A stretch of DNA of 64,000 nt from Bartonella sp. MM73XJBT.G (GCF_028618435.1 NZ_JAQISW010000008.1:1-64000), one strand, 5' to 3'. Positions 1-9,464 are shown, counted from the stretch's first letter. Translations and numbers: made by a program. Notes: generated from the sequence alone by a model not told the origin.

Positions 1-2
1 AT

Positions 3-356
3 TATGCGCATGTTTCTCATGATGCTGCGGTCTTTAGCTATGCAAGGGTCTATGGTCATGCCAATGTTTCTGGATCGGCTTGCATTTATAGCCATGGCAA
101 GGTTTATAATTATGCTGTTATTAGGGGGCGTGCAAAGATTTATGGAAAGGTTTATGGCTCTGCTAGCGTGGCTGGCTCTTGTGAAGTTTATGGCTCTGTC
201 TATGGCAATGCAAAACTCTCATATTGTGCAAAGGTCTGGGGGCGTGCTTATGGCAATGCAAAAATAAACAAAAAAAGCAAAGAAAAGTTGGTGCCCCAAA
301 ATTGTGAGGTTTATGAAAGCGATCATGTTATCAAGATTGTTGATGAAACAGAATAA
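3..356 (+). CDS. Hexapeptide-repeat protein, C-terminal part (5' end outside window)
   Basis: The reading frame is open from the first bases of the window and stops at 354-356, so only the C-terminal ~117 residues are visible. It is built of imperfect six-residue repeats of the type VYGNAK/VYGSAS, the pattern of left-handed parallel beta-helix proteins, and ends in a lysine-rich non-repeat tail finishing IVDETE. The next gene downstream is a paralogue with much more regular repeats. Proteins of this type are common near prophages and in accessory DNA, and their biochemical role is unknown. The start lies upstream of the window. Confidence 0.7.
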   Translation, partial: YAHVSHDAAVFSYARVYGHANVSGSACIYSHGKVYNYAVIRGRAKIYGKVYGSASVAGSCEVYGSVYGNAKLSYCAKVWGRAYGNAKINKKSKEKLVPQNCEVYESDHVIKIVDETE

Positions 357-483
357 AGAACGGCATGGGGGGCTTAAAAAAATATCTTGTTTTTGATTAT
401 AACTATTAAAAATAGATCAGAATCAGATTAGAAAATCCAATATGGGGGAAATAAAATATCTTCTTTCAGGAGGCTTTTCTCTT

Positions 484-1350
484 ATGTTTTGGTTCTCAAG
501 CATAGAAAAAAAATATACATTTACAGATGATATAAGATCAATTGGAGGACACGAGGTTTATCGTATTAAAGCTGTTAAGGATTTTAGTGATGTTAAAGCA
601 GGTGACTTAGGTGGTTTTATAGAAAAAGGAAAAAATTTATCCCATTACGGCGACTGTTGGGTATATTCTGGCGCTTGTGTCTATGGCAATGCCAAAGTCT
701 ATGACAATGCTAGAATTTATGGCAATGCTGAAATCTATGACAATGCTAGAATTTATGGCAATGCTAAAGTTTACGGCAAAGCCCGCGTTTATGAGAATGC
801 TAAAATCTGTGACAATGCTAAAATTTATGACGATGCTAAAATTTATGACGATGCTAGAATTTATGGCAATGCTAAAGTTTACGGCAAAGCCCGCGTTTAT
901 GAGAATGCTAAAATCTGTGACAATGCTAAAATTTATGACGATGCTAGAATTTATGGCAATGCTAAAGTCTATGAATTTTCAGAAGTTTATGGGAAAATCG
1001 GTGCTTTTAGAGCCTATATTCACGAAATTACCGAAGTTTATGGCTGTGCAAAGATTTATGGCAATGCCAAAGTCTATGACAATGCTGAAATTTATGACGA
1101 TGCTGAAATCTATGACAATGCTAAAATTTATAAAAGCGCAGAAGTTTTTGGTAATGCCAAAGTCTATGACAATGCCAAAATCTATGAAAAATCCAAAGTC
1201 TATGGCAATGCTAAAGTTTACGGCTATGCCGAAGTTTATGGCTATTCTTTCATTTATAAAAACGCTGAAGTTTTTGGCAATGCTAAAGTTTATAACGGGA
1301 CTGCAATTTTAGGTAAGTTAGATTGTGATATCCGAAAACCTAACAATTAA
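484..1350 (+). CDS. Hexapeptide-repeat (YGNAKVYDNA) protein
   Basis: A 288-residue protein. Residues ~1-60 form a non-repeat head (KKYTFTDD..GHEVYRIKAV..GDLGGFIE..NLSHYGDCWVY) and the rest is about 35 hexapeptide repeats of the form (V/I)Y(G/D)NA(K/R/E), predicted to coil into a left-handed beta-helix. I start it at the ATG at 484 because AGGAGG lies at 468-473; an upstream in-frame ATG at 442 lacks such a site. A 108-bp unit (36 residues, six repeats) is duplicated almost exactly at 744-851 and 852-959. There is no enzymatic motif, signal peptide or membrane segment. The head-plus-repeat layout is shared by phage-associated proteins of unknown function. It may be a structural or binding protein. 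Confidence 0.75.
   Translation: MFWFSSIEKKYTFTDDIRSIGGHEVYRIKAVKDFSDVKAGDLGGFIEKGKNLSHYGDCWVYSGACVYGNAKVYDNARIYGNAEIYDNARIYGNAKVYGKARVYENAKICDNAKIYDDAKIYDDARIYGNAKVYGKARVYENAKICDNAKIYDDARIYGNAKVYEFSEVYGKIGAFRAYIHEITEVYGCAKIYGNAKVYDNAEIYDDAEIYDNAKIYKSAEVFGNAKVYDNAKIYEKSKVYGNAKVYGYAEVYGYSFIYKNAEVFGNAKVYNGTAILGKLDCDIRKPNN
744..959 (+). repeat. Tandem 108-bp duplication inside hexapeptide-repeat gene
   Basis: The segment starting GCTAGAATTTATGGCAATGC at 744 recurs almost unchanged at 852, exactly 108 bp later, so the duplication preserves frame and adds six hexapeptide turns. It points to copy-number variation by slippage or unequal recombination. Confidence 0.8.
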
Positions 1351-1897
1351 ACTATAAATCATCTAGAAAACACGAGATAGTGGATAAATGACAAGCTTTT
1401 TCACATTATATAAAAACTCGTAATTATATACTTTAATGCTGTTTTAAAATTTTATTGTTATCTTAAAAATTATCCTCTTATAGAACAATCTAATGTTACT
1501 ATAACATCTTTAGATTTTGCGCTCGTCAATTTTGGCGAACGTTAATTTGTTTCTTTTTATGCGATTACCAATCCAATCGTTAAAACAAGCTGTGATCTTT
1601 AAACGTATGTTATAGATAATTCCAAACGACTAAATTTAAAAACAATGCGATTTTTGAGTGATAAAAACGTATCATAAAATTTATGAACTGTTATAAATGG
1701 TAGCTGCTTTTCATTTCATTTGAATACACACATGCGTTATAATATTCACATCATGATTTGCTTTTTATGCTCTATTCATACGTGCCAATCTTTTATAAAA
1801 AATGGTCAAATGAATCATGCATAAAAGTGTGGATTCTTAAGTGGATTCATATAAAATAATTACACGCAACATATTGACTTTATTGTGTTTTTTGATA
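1351..1897. other. Non-coding, no feature seen
   Basis: About 550 bp of AT-rich sequence with no credible open frame, RNA gene or strong terminator between the repeat gene and the frameshifted gene below. Confidence 0.5.
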
Positions 1898-2259
1898 TTA
1901 TACTGTGTACTTTCCTAAAACTGTACGTTTATCTTTTTGTAACTGTAAAATTTTTTCATATAATGATGGATTTAATCCGCTTGGGTCTGGGTCATAATAT
2001 TCTTTTTCTAAAAATCCCCAAGAAAGTTACCAAGGACTTCAAGCGGTTCTTCGCATTCCACATTGATTGCACGTAGCCATGCTTTAACTTTTTCGGATTT
2101 TGTACCTTCTGGAATCTCAGAAGGAGCAAATGATGCAATAAACAAGTTATTTAACTCCTTACACGTATAATGGTGCGCAAACATTGGAGGAAGTAGTCCA
2201 ATGATTACAGGAGGAATTTTGTTTTTCTGAGAGATTTTTTGCGGAGGTGATAATTGCAT
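1898..2259 (-). pseudogene. Frameshifted gene, possibly abortive-infection-associated domain
   Basis: The frame opens at 2259 and reads 83 residues to a TAG at ~2008. Adding one T to the T-run at that point restores a frame that continues with LEKEYYDPDPSGLNPSLYEK.. and ends in VLGKYTV at 1898, giving about 120 residues. The continuity of sensible protein across the shift argues for a recent single-base loss. The protein has PPVIIGLLPPMFAHHYT near its N terminus and WLRAINVECEEPLEVLG in the middle, reminiscent of small helical domains placed before abortive-infection or HEPN-type effectors. That family assignment is tentative. Nothing adjacent completes a defence system. Confidence 0.5.
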
Positions 2260-3648
2260 TTTATGGCTTTATAATATCAAAAAGTGGTGTGTGGAGTGGT
2301 TTTTAGAATATAATTTTATTGTCTGACCTTGTATAGAAGGTCGCGCAACAATTTTGTGGCTTATATAAGATTTGTGAAAGATAAATGCCATATTGTGTTT
2401 TAATTTTTTTCTCCTTTCATTGTTATAACAGTGAAGGGGGAATAGTGTGTGATAATTCGAAAAATATAGAATGAGAACAGAAGTATAATTTTGTATTATC
2501 GTAACTGCAGTAGCATTCTTTATTGGCAGATTATTTATTAGAGAGAAGGAAGCAGGCAATGCGCATAATCCCTGAACGGAAGGTCTTGTGACAAGAATTT
2601 CAATAATGGCATGTTACTAAATGTTGTGTGTGTTCTTTGCTTGTCAGAAAAAGTAGATGGGGCTCTTTATTTGCATAACCGGTATAGAGTAATGAGTAAT
2701 GCGGGAGGCTAGTTTAAAATCTCGTTTATTCCGTTAAAGCTTACGGTTTTCTATAAAAAGACTGTTTTCATTATATCCGCTGTGAAGCTCGCATACTTGG
2801 TAGATGGAAATATACGCGTTTATCGTGTCTGTAAGGGAGCTTGAAGCAATGAAGTTATGTGTAAAAGAGTTCTGAAAAGCTTCTTTTGTCCGTAAATTTT
2901 ATAAGGAAAATCTAAAGGCAGGAAAATGTTAGAGAAATCTCAGAGCACACTGTAAAAGTAAAAAAACAGCCTTTTTAGAGATGGTTTGCTGTCTGTCATC
3001 GTGCATCATGATTTTCAATGTTTTTAAAATTTCCCTCTCAATGAGAGAGGGCTTTTTTATTAAAGTGGGGGAGATTTCTTATAACAGTTAACAATGAGAT
3101 GGAGAGAAGATGCTGCTTTACCAGCTGTTTTTGTCGCTTCAGTTTCATTTGGACCTATTGCTGTTATGAAAGCATAGTGATTCAATGACTTTGAAAAGGG
3201 GAGAATAACATTATCAAGTTTGTAATACAGTGCGATTTTTCACATCGCGGTGTGTGGTAAAAGATGATTAGCATTTATAGGGGCGTGCGCGGGGGCGGGT
3301 TCTATATTCTATGCTGGTGCGGTAGGGCGTCTGTTAGCGCATTTATGGAACTATTCCGCATTGAAACGCGTGCTTAATTTCGTGGATCTTTGCAAAGGTC
3401 TGATCAGAAAATCCCATATTTTAAGAGGTTTTTAGAGGGATTTAAAAGCACAGAGGTATCATAAAATTACAAACACCGTACGTTACTGGAGGTGATCAAT
3501 TTTAGAGCTTAAGGAGCTTATCGATTTAGTGTTCTTTCATAAAAATGATAAAGGCTGAGGCAAGGTCGTTGATGGTCTCTAACAGTGCAAATATTATATG
3601 ATCTCTTATAGAGCATTGCAAATGTTATGCGTTTTTCAAACAAATATA
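2260..3648. other. Gene-poor stretch with decayed sequence
   Basis: About 1.4 kb with no convincing gene. An ORF at 2269-2559 (minus strand) has no recognisable composition and I reject it. A short plus-strand frame around 3281-3435 reads GSIFYAGAVGRLLAHLWNYS.., which looks like a membrane-protein remnant without a start. One clear terminator lies at 3033-3058. Confidence 0.45.
3033..3058 (+). terminator. Rho-independent terminator
   Basis: CCCTCTC (3033-3039), loop AATGA, GAGAGGG (3045-3051), then C and six T residues. It is a good intrinsic terminator on the plus strand with no intact gene left upstream of it, consistent with loss of the gene it served. Confidence 0.7.
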
Positions 3649-5010
3649 TCACAAATCTGAGTTCTTCTCTTTAGGTGATAAGGAGAGTGCGAGGCAAAAC
3701 AGTAAAAATGCAGCGATAGAGAATATGAAGAATACGATATATGTTTGATTTAAGGACAAGTATTCTTCTGTCAGTGAATGGATCAAAAAACCAGCGAATA
3801 TACCCCCTAAGGCACCGCCTATTTGCTGTAATATGCGGGTGATAACGGCTGTATCTTTGACGTATAAACGATTGACATATTGGATGGGCGCGGATAGGCA
3901 TACAATGGTGGTAATGCCAAGTCCTACGCCTCTTAGTAAGAAACCAAGCCCATCTAAGCTTATGTGATAGCCAAAGCATAATAACCCAAAGCTTGATATC
4001 ACCAAACCAATGCCGATCATGAAAAAGGGCGTTTTTTCTTTCCATTGCTGGTAAATAAATTTTCTTCCAATCCATGCGCCTACCCCTTGCAGCGCAAGGA
4101 CTGCACCGATGATAAGGAGGCTATTTTTATGGCTTTCTTCTATAGTGGTGGCTAATGGGAAATAAACGAGGAAGCTGTAAAAGAGAAATGAAGCAATAAG
4201 CCCCATGATCATAAGCAATGTGTAGCGCGCATTTTTAAATCCGCTAAAGACGATGAGTTTGTTTTTTGCGTTCTGATTAAAAATAATGAATAATATCAGA
4301 GAGATCACTGCTATAAGTGCTAGGATATATACGGAGTTGTTGTTTCTATTTGCGGCTTCTGTGAGGTAAAAAAATGAAATAAGGGATATGGAAAATGCTA
4401 AAAATGCAAGTAAGTTAAATTTTGTTTTTGCTGTTTCGTTGGTTTTTAAATGTTTTACGCCAATGGCGACAGCTAAGAAAATAAGGGGAATATTGATAAA
4501 AAATAACAAACGCCAAGATACATACTGAGCAATTGAGGCACCCACCAGTGGACCAAAGGCAGGAGCAAAAACCGTTGGTACGGCTACGGAGCCCATAGCT
4601 TGGCGCACCCGTTCTTGTCCAAATTGTAAGGCAATAATGGTTTGGGTTAGGGGCAACAAAAGGCCTGTTCCAAAACCTTGAACGATACGGGCTGATATAA
4701 TGGTTTGAAAATCATAGCTTAATCCTACCCCCAATGATCCAAGCATAAAAATGCAGTTTGCAAGAAGCCAAGTCTTTTTAATCCCTATTCTCCCCTGTAC
4801 AAAAGCTGCAATCAACAGTCCAGGAACAGTGGCAAGAAAATAGGAGGTTACAACCCATTGTATATTATCGTTCTTTGTTGAAAAATAACGCGCAAGGTCA
4901 GGAAGGATGACATTAACAATGCTTCCATCCAGCAAGGGAAGTATACTGGAGATAATGACAGTATAGATGACATACTTTTCTGATTTGCTATAGGAATCTT
5001 TCTTCTGCAT
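3649..5010 (-). CDS. MFS multidrug-type exporter (DHA2-like)
   Basis: A 453-residue, highly hydrophobic protein with at least 12 membrane spans. TM1 carries LLDGSIVNVILPDLARYF, the DHA2 signature with a membrane aspartate. A later ARIVQGFGTGLLLPL and VAVPTVFAPAFGPLVGASIA match the motif-C region of drug:H+ antiporters. AAGGGGC precedes the ATG at 5010. It begins 48 bp after the P450 gene in the same direction and is probably co-transcribed with it. Together with the broken cyclodipeptide synthase upstream, it fits the YvmA-type exporter of cyclodipeptide-derived products. On sequence alone it could also be a general drug efflux pump. Confidence 0.85.
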   Translation of the reverse strand: MQKKDSYSKSEKYVIYTVIISSILPLLDGSIVNVILPDLARYFSTKNDNIQWVVTSYFLATVPGLLIAAFVQGRIGIKKTWLLANCIFMLGSLGVGLSYDFQTIISARIVQGFGTGLLLPLTQTIIALQFGQERVRQAMGSVAVPTVFAPAFGPLVGASIAQYVSWRLLFFINIPLIFLAVAIGVKHLKTNETAKTKFNLLAFLAFSISLISFFYLTEAANRNNNSVYILALIAVISLILFIIFNQNAKNKLIVFSGFKNARYTLLMIMGLIASFLFYSFLVYFPLATTIEESHKNSLLIIGAVLALQGVGAWIGRKFIYQQWKEKTPFFMIGIGLVISSFGLLCFGYHISLDGLGFLLRGVGLGITTIVCLSAPIQYVNRLYVKDTAVITRILQQIGGALGGIFAGFLIHSLTEEYLSLNQTYIVFFIFSIAAFLLFCLALSLSPKEKNSDL

Positions 5011-5058
5011 TATTATGCCCCTTGCTAGATATTATTTATATTGCTTGTTTCCCATAAA

Positions 5059-6315
5059 TCATAGGCCTTGAGAATGAATACCTGTTTGTGAGGATTGTGA
5101 TATCGGGGTGAATGTGATTGGGAGTGCTGATGGCCCTCTTGTATACAATCCTTCCTCTTCCAAAAGAAAGCCATCGATTAAACTAATCTTAAGGAGTTTA
5201 TCGAGGAGTCTATTCGCTGTCAGCTCTATTTGCATAAGAGCAAAAGCAGAACCTACACAAATATGTATGCCTGCTCCAAAAGCTAAATGGTTTGCGGTCT
5301 TTATAAGATCTGGTTCAGTTTTACGGATCCGTTTGCGTTTTGGGATAAAATTATTGGGCTCCATAAAAACATTAGGATCGCGGTTTGCTGCTCCAATCAT
5401 GCAAAAAATGAGAGAGTTAGCTGGCAATGAGATCCCTGCAAACTCCATTGCTTGATTGGTCTGGCGAGGTATAAGTTGAACAGGAGAAGTGAGGCGTAAT
5501 GTTTCTGTTATAGCATCGCCAAGAACTGTTCTATCGTTTTGGATTTTTTCTAATTCATTCGGGTTTGTGAGCAAGTGATAAAAAAGATAAGCTAATGTTT
5601 TATCAGCAGGTTCTATGGCAGCCAATAACATGTTAAGGACGAGAGCAACTATTTCAGAAGTTGTCATATTATTGCCATCATCTGTTTTCTGGCATAAAAC
5701 AGAGATTAAATCTTCTGATGAATTTTTATCCCATTCTTCTATCAGCGGTGTGAGATAAGAAATGATATTTTTACTACATGATAAGCTGAATTCTTTTTCC
5801 TCATCTGATTGGTTAAGGCTGGTAACAAAAGATGCGATACCCTTGTGCCATATCGATATATCCTTGTAGCGATCTATCGGTAGACCTAAGACCATTAATG
5901 TAACAAGCACACTATAATCTTTTCCGAATTCATTCATAATATTTATTCGCCCCTTTGCAAGATAGGGCATGAGAAGCCGGTCTATTGTTTCTTCAATAAG
6001 GGGAGCATAGCGTGTGCGAAACATTTTTCCGGTAAGTTTTGACAAGACAGCGTGTCGCTTTTTATGATGCTCATCTCCTTCCATTTGTGCCAAAACACGA
6101 TCACCCATGACTGGCTCCGCTCGCACGGCTAAGGGGGCTGTTGTAAAACGGACATCCTTCAAAATCGCGTTGACATCTTCATATCTGCCAAAAAAATAAG
6201 CTTTAAGATTTTCATCCCAAAGAACAGAATTAGAAGAATGGATAGCTTGGTATGTTTTATATGGATTGTTTTGGAAACTTTTATCCATAATGTTGAATTG
6301 AATAATGTGGCGCAT
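5059..6315 (-). CDS. Cytochrome P450 (CypX/CYP134-like)
   Basis: A 418-residue soluble bacterial P450. Visible motifs are the I-helix with AAIEPADKT (an EPADKT variant instead of the usual AGxxT), the K-helix ExxR in ETLRLTSP, and the haem loop FGAGIHICVG with the cysteine ligand. It has no membrane anchor, so it should act in the cytosol with a ferredoxin or flavodoxin partner, none of which is encoded here. AAGGGGGGAG lies just before the ATG at 6315. It sits 50 bp downstream of the cyclodipeptide-synthase remnant and 48 bp upstream of the MFS exporter. The length, I-helix and gene order suggest a Bacillus CypX-like enzyme, which oxidises cyclo-dileucine to pulcherriminic acid; the substrate here is inferred. 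The gene itself appears intact. Confidence 0.9.
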   Translation of the reverse strand: MRHIIQFNIMDKSFQNNPYKTYQAIHSSNSVLWDENLKAYFFGRYEDVNAILKDVRFTTAPLAVRAEPVMGDRVLAQMEGDEHHKKRHAVLSKLTGKMFRTRYAPLIEETIDRLLMPYLAKGRINIMNEFGKDYSVLVTLMVLGLPIDRYKDISIWHKGIASFVTSLNQSDEEKEFSLSCSKNIISYLTPLIEEWDKNSSEDLISVLCQKTDDGNNMTTSEIVALVLNMLLAAIEPADKTLAYLFYHLLTNPNELEKIQNDRTVLGDAITETLRLTSPVQLIPRQTNQAMEFAGISLPANSLIFCMIGAANRDPNVFMEPNNFIPKRKRIRKTEPDLIKTANHLAFGAGIHICVGSAFALMQIELTANRLLDKLLKISLIDGFLLEEEGLYTRGPSALPITFTPISQSSQTGIHSQGL

Positions 6316-6365
6316 TATACTCCCCCCTTGTTTTTTTAATCATAAATTAACTCTTTATCATAAAT

Positions 6366-7109
6366 TTATGTACATATCGAAACAATTCCGTGGCCTTGTT
6401 GTTTATCAACATAGAGAGGAGGCTCGCCTCTGAGCAACAATTCTCCTACTGGCCATTCACGATGGTAGACTAAAATTGAGCTTTCTATGTTAAGGAGAGA
6501 TGGAGTGTTTATGTAGAACGGTATTTCATCAAAAATATATTCAATAGAAATATCTGTTGTTTCCAAACGGTTTATTTCTTCAGTTGACAATCCCACACTT
6601 TTTGCCTGATGTCCAACCGCTTGGATTGACATTTTAGTGCATAACGAACTAAATTTTCCGTTTTTTTTTGTACAGATCTATAGCTTTTGATTTTAGTATT
6701 TTGTAATTTTCACTTTGCTTATATTGAGAGAAGTCAAGAACGTGAAATAATTTTTCTAAATTATTAAAACTTTGAATATTGTATAATAACTTTGAATATT
6801 GTATAATATACGTCTTATACGATTGAGTTCCTTTTTTGTTTTTCTCTCTGCTTTAATTTTAGTTGCTCCAGATGCTAATATAAGAAGCATCGCTGATTCT
6901 ATATCGGGGAGCAATATGTCAATGCTATCGAATTTTTTTGCACACCAATATATGAGCTCAGTAATATATTTTTCTGAAAATCTTGAGTTAAATGGGCTTA
7001 CGCCAATCATAACATGCTGCTTCATCGCGATTAAACGCGAGCAATTCTCCGATTGTCCCCTTATAGAAAACGAAAAATGATCATTGACATCTATTTTTTG
7101 TAAACTCAC
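6366..7109 (-). pseudogene. tRNA-dependent cyclodipeptide synthase, broken by two frameshifts
   Basis: CDPSs join two aminoacyl groups taken from charged tRNAs into a diketopiperazine. The N-terminal piece (GTG at 7109 to ~6756) has MIGVSPFNSRFS, the GxSxxNS loop with the catalytic serine, then IDILLPD and KAERKTKKELNRIRR, all typical of the family. The C-terminal piece (6632-6366) has IEYIFDEIPFYINTPS with the Y-xxx-E catalytic pair, then LVYHREWP and QGHGIV. A 20-bp tandem duplication at 6768-6807 and an A-run of nine at 6661-6669 (minus strand) break the frame. Removing one 20-bp copy and one A gives a continuous ~240-residue protein, normal for a CDPS. The gene heads a P450-MFS cluster. 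Not functional as sequenced. Confidence 0.88.
6768..6807 (-). repeat. 20-bp tandem duplication disrupting the CDPS gene
   Basis: AACTTTGAATATTGTATAAT occurs at 6768-6787 and again directly at 6788-6807. Because 20 is not a multiple of three it shifts frame and produces an early stop in the synthase gene. Confidence 0.95.
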
Positions 7110-7828
7110 TCTTCCCCCCCTATCCCCACATTATATAGCAATTAATGATTACAAGATCCTGATTTATAAAAAATAAATGATTAATCATCTCATCACATGA
7201 ACTTATAAAATAAATAAATTGCTTTGTAAAGATTATAAAGGATCGTTGATCCGTTAAGTTACCATAAGATATACATGAGGATTTTTACCACTCACTTTAG
7301 TCATTAACATGGGTGTGTTTTCTAAACTTAACGGCTTGGATTTGATGTTTATTCAATGCTGGTAAGAGAAATTGGACACGTATCAAATTGAAGTGCTGGT
7401 AAATGGGTAGTCGTATAGAAAAATATTTGTTGAGAGCAAAAATGTATCGCAGAAGCCTTTTAGTGGTAGTCTTTTGATTTTTGACAAGGATACGTGATAT
7501 TTATGCACTTTGAGCAATGCAATACTAGGAGAGGAAGTTCTCAGTAATCATTAAAATAAATGAGGTTATCATCATATTATATCGTGGATTTCGGGGCTTA
7601 TGAAATTTAAAAAAAACGTATACGTATAATATCTATAGCTGTCTTATTCTAAAACCGACAAGAGTAGAGTTTTTTCAATGAAGGTTGTGCTGGGGGCTTT
7701 GTCGTGTTGTTCACTTTTATAAAAGCTGTATTTAAATTTTAAAAATTCTGGCTGCGTTAAAAAGAATAAAAAAAAATCAAGAAGATTTCGCCAAGGGAAT
7801 ACTTATTGTTATGATTAAGTCTTGCAAG
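7110..7828. other. Intergenic, no gene seen
   Basis: About 720 bp of AT-rich DNA upstream of the cyclodipeptide-synthase remnant. It should hold that cluster's promoter, but I could not single one out. No RNA gene was recognised. Confidence 0.4.
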
Positions 7829-7859
7829 AAAAAGCTGTACAGAGTGTACAGCTTTTTTT
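7829..7859. terminator. Strong hairpin terminator, likely bidirectional
   Basis: AAAAAGCTGTACA (7829-7841), loop GAG, TGTACAGCTTTTT (7845-7857): a perfect 13-bp stem flanked by A and T runs. It lies 26 bp past the stop of the membrane-protein gene at 7886 and can serve as its terminator on the minus strand. Confidence 0.85.
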
Positions 7860-7885
7860 AAAGTGTTTGTTTAGAGGTATAAGTT

Positions 7886-8962
7886 TTAAAGTTTGAAAAT
7901 ATCCTTACGGCTTCTGTAACCATAATAACCACAAACACTGGAAATAATGGCGCCTATCAGACTCCCTAAAAAGCCCCACCATCCCATGTGTGATGCTTTT
8001 GTCGTGGCTTTATCAGCTATGTGAAGTGCATCTTTGGCCCGGGCATCAAGCTTTTGAGACAAGGTATCGGTTTGTTTTTCTAGTGCCTTGAGGGTTTGTT
8101 CTGTTTTTTCTTCTGCCCCTTGATAGAGTTGAACGGCGCGGGTGGCTGTCGTTTGTGCCTCTGTACGCGACATGCCATTGTTCATCAGGGCTTTGATGAT
8201 ATCGCTTTGATTAACTTTTTCTGTCAGTGTTTCTAGGCGATCAGAAAGGCTATTCCCTAGATTTTTCAGAGTTGTGCGATAATGCGAAGGATCATTTTTG
8301 AAAGCGGTGATTGCAGAACCAATATCGTTGAGTGCAGCCTGATAAGTTTGTTTCAAGCGATCAAGATTGAGAGCCGGAATATCGCTTTTTTTGAGAAGCG
8401 TACGCAATTCATTGCCCAATTTATCAAAATTAATCCCATTATCACGGTTTTCTGCAAAAAACTTTTCAAAATTTTCGTTGTTTAATTTTGCAAGAAGAGA
8501 GGGGAGGTTATCGACGGTTTGTTCTATCATAGAAGCGCTTTTCCCAACTGCTTTAGCGCTTAAGTTTGCTGTACTCGAAACCACGTGGATGGCTTGGAGG
8601 GTCATTAGCAATGTTATGAGAGCCCAAGTTAAGAAACCATGAAGAGCCCCAGAGATTTCAGCAAAACGCCCAGCAACAAAGCCTCCACTTGCAAGGCTTA
8701 TCACCATAACGATGAGAGAGCCAATACCCATTGAAAGGAGAGAACCTCTAAAAGGGGAGGACGAGGTAAAGTCCATTTGGCTTAAGCCTAGAGCGGCTAT
8801 GAGGAAAGAAAGGCATATTGAAACGGCAAGAGCTGTAACCAGTCCAGCAAAAATGGCGGACCATGAAATAGGGGTATGAAAAAATGAATATTTTTTGTCT
8901 AGAGATGTTTCTTCTAGAAAATTCGTATCGAAAGGTGTTTTTTCAGGAATGCGGGTTTCCAT
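7886..8962 (-). CDS. Inner-membrane protein with central coiled region, function unknown
   Basis: A 358-residue protein. After a ~30-residue cytosolic head come three predicted membrane spans (ISWSAIFAGLVTALAV.., LLSMGIGSLIVMVISLASGG, HGFLTWALITLLMTLQAIHV). A ~180-residue charged, helix-rich central region follows (LRTLLKKSD.., ALEKQTDTLSQKLDARAKDA). The last span is near the C terminus (WWGFLGSLIGAIISSVCGYY) and the protein ends in a basic tail. The layout, glycine-rich spans at both ends of a coiled region, is seen in uncharacterised rhizobial membrane proteins. There is no catalytic motif. It stands alone between a strong terminator and the upstream region shared with pyrF. Confidence 0.8.
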   Translation of the reverse strand: METRIPEKTPFDTNFLEETSLDKKYSFFHTPISWSAIFAGLVTALAVSICLSFLIAALGLSQMDFTSSSPFRGSLLSMGIGSLIVMVISLASGGFVAGRFAEISGALHGFLTWALITLLMTLQAIHVVSSTANLSAKAVGKSASMIEQTVDNLPSLLAKLNNENFEKFFAENRDNGINFDKLGNELRTLLKKSDIPALNLDRLKQTYQAALNDIGSAITAFKNDPSHYRTTLKNLGNSLSDRLETLTEKVNQSDIIKALMNNGMSRTEAQTTATRAVQLYQGAEEKTEQTLKALEKQTDTLSQKLDARAKDALHIADKATTKASHMGWWGFLGSLIGAIISSVCGYYGYRSRKDIFKL

Positions 8963-9464
8963 GTTTTATCTCCTTGAATATGCTGGAGATATAATGTCTT
9001 TTAGCCAATTATGTTCCAAAGTTTATTGCCCATCATGGATAATTAGGCTGCTAAAGGTGAATTGGAGAAAACTAAAGTTAAGATTGAAAACATCATGGTG
9101 AAACTTTTTTAATTTTTGTTTAAACGCATGATCGAGCACTTTAGTTGAGTGTAAAAAAGAAGTGTGAAAAAGATAATATGGAAAGCTTTACGGAGACTAT
9201 CGAACGAAATAATATGGCGTGTTTTTTTGTTTGTATTCTGTCATAAAGTTTAAATTTTTCATTTCATGATAATGTCTTAATTGATAAACATCCGATAGGC
9301 TTTGTGAATGGGAATATCTTTTATAAGTTAAGAGCAGATTTTGTCTATGAGAGTTCTATATGAGAGTGCTTTCTTAAGGAGGGGTAGGATTGTATTCTTT
9401 TGACAAATGCTTTTCTTTTTGATTGTATCAAAAAGTTTAAAGAGAGGACGTAGTAGGATATCAA
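8963..9464. other. Divergent promoter region, no gene
   Basis: About 500 bp between the membrane-protein gene and pyrF, which point away from each other. It must hold both promoters. No operator or RNA was recognised. Confidence 0.4.

Noticed and set aside
677-1312. 211-codon frame (MSMAMPKSMTML..) inside the hexapeptide-repeat gene
   Set aside because: A shifted reading of the same DNA repeats; the other frame has a conserved non-repeat head and a proper ribosome site.
2269-2559. 96-codon minus-strand frame
   Set aside because: Composition is like translated AT-rich DNA, with no motif, ribosome site or neighbour to support it.
3264-3435. Possible LysE-like transporter end
   Set aside because: Only ~50 residues of weak likeness, no start and no other part of the gene; mentioned only within the gap description.
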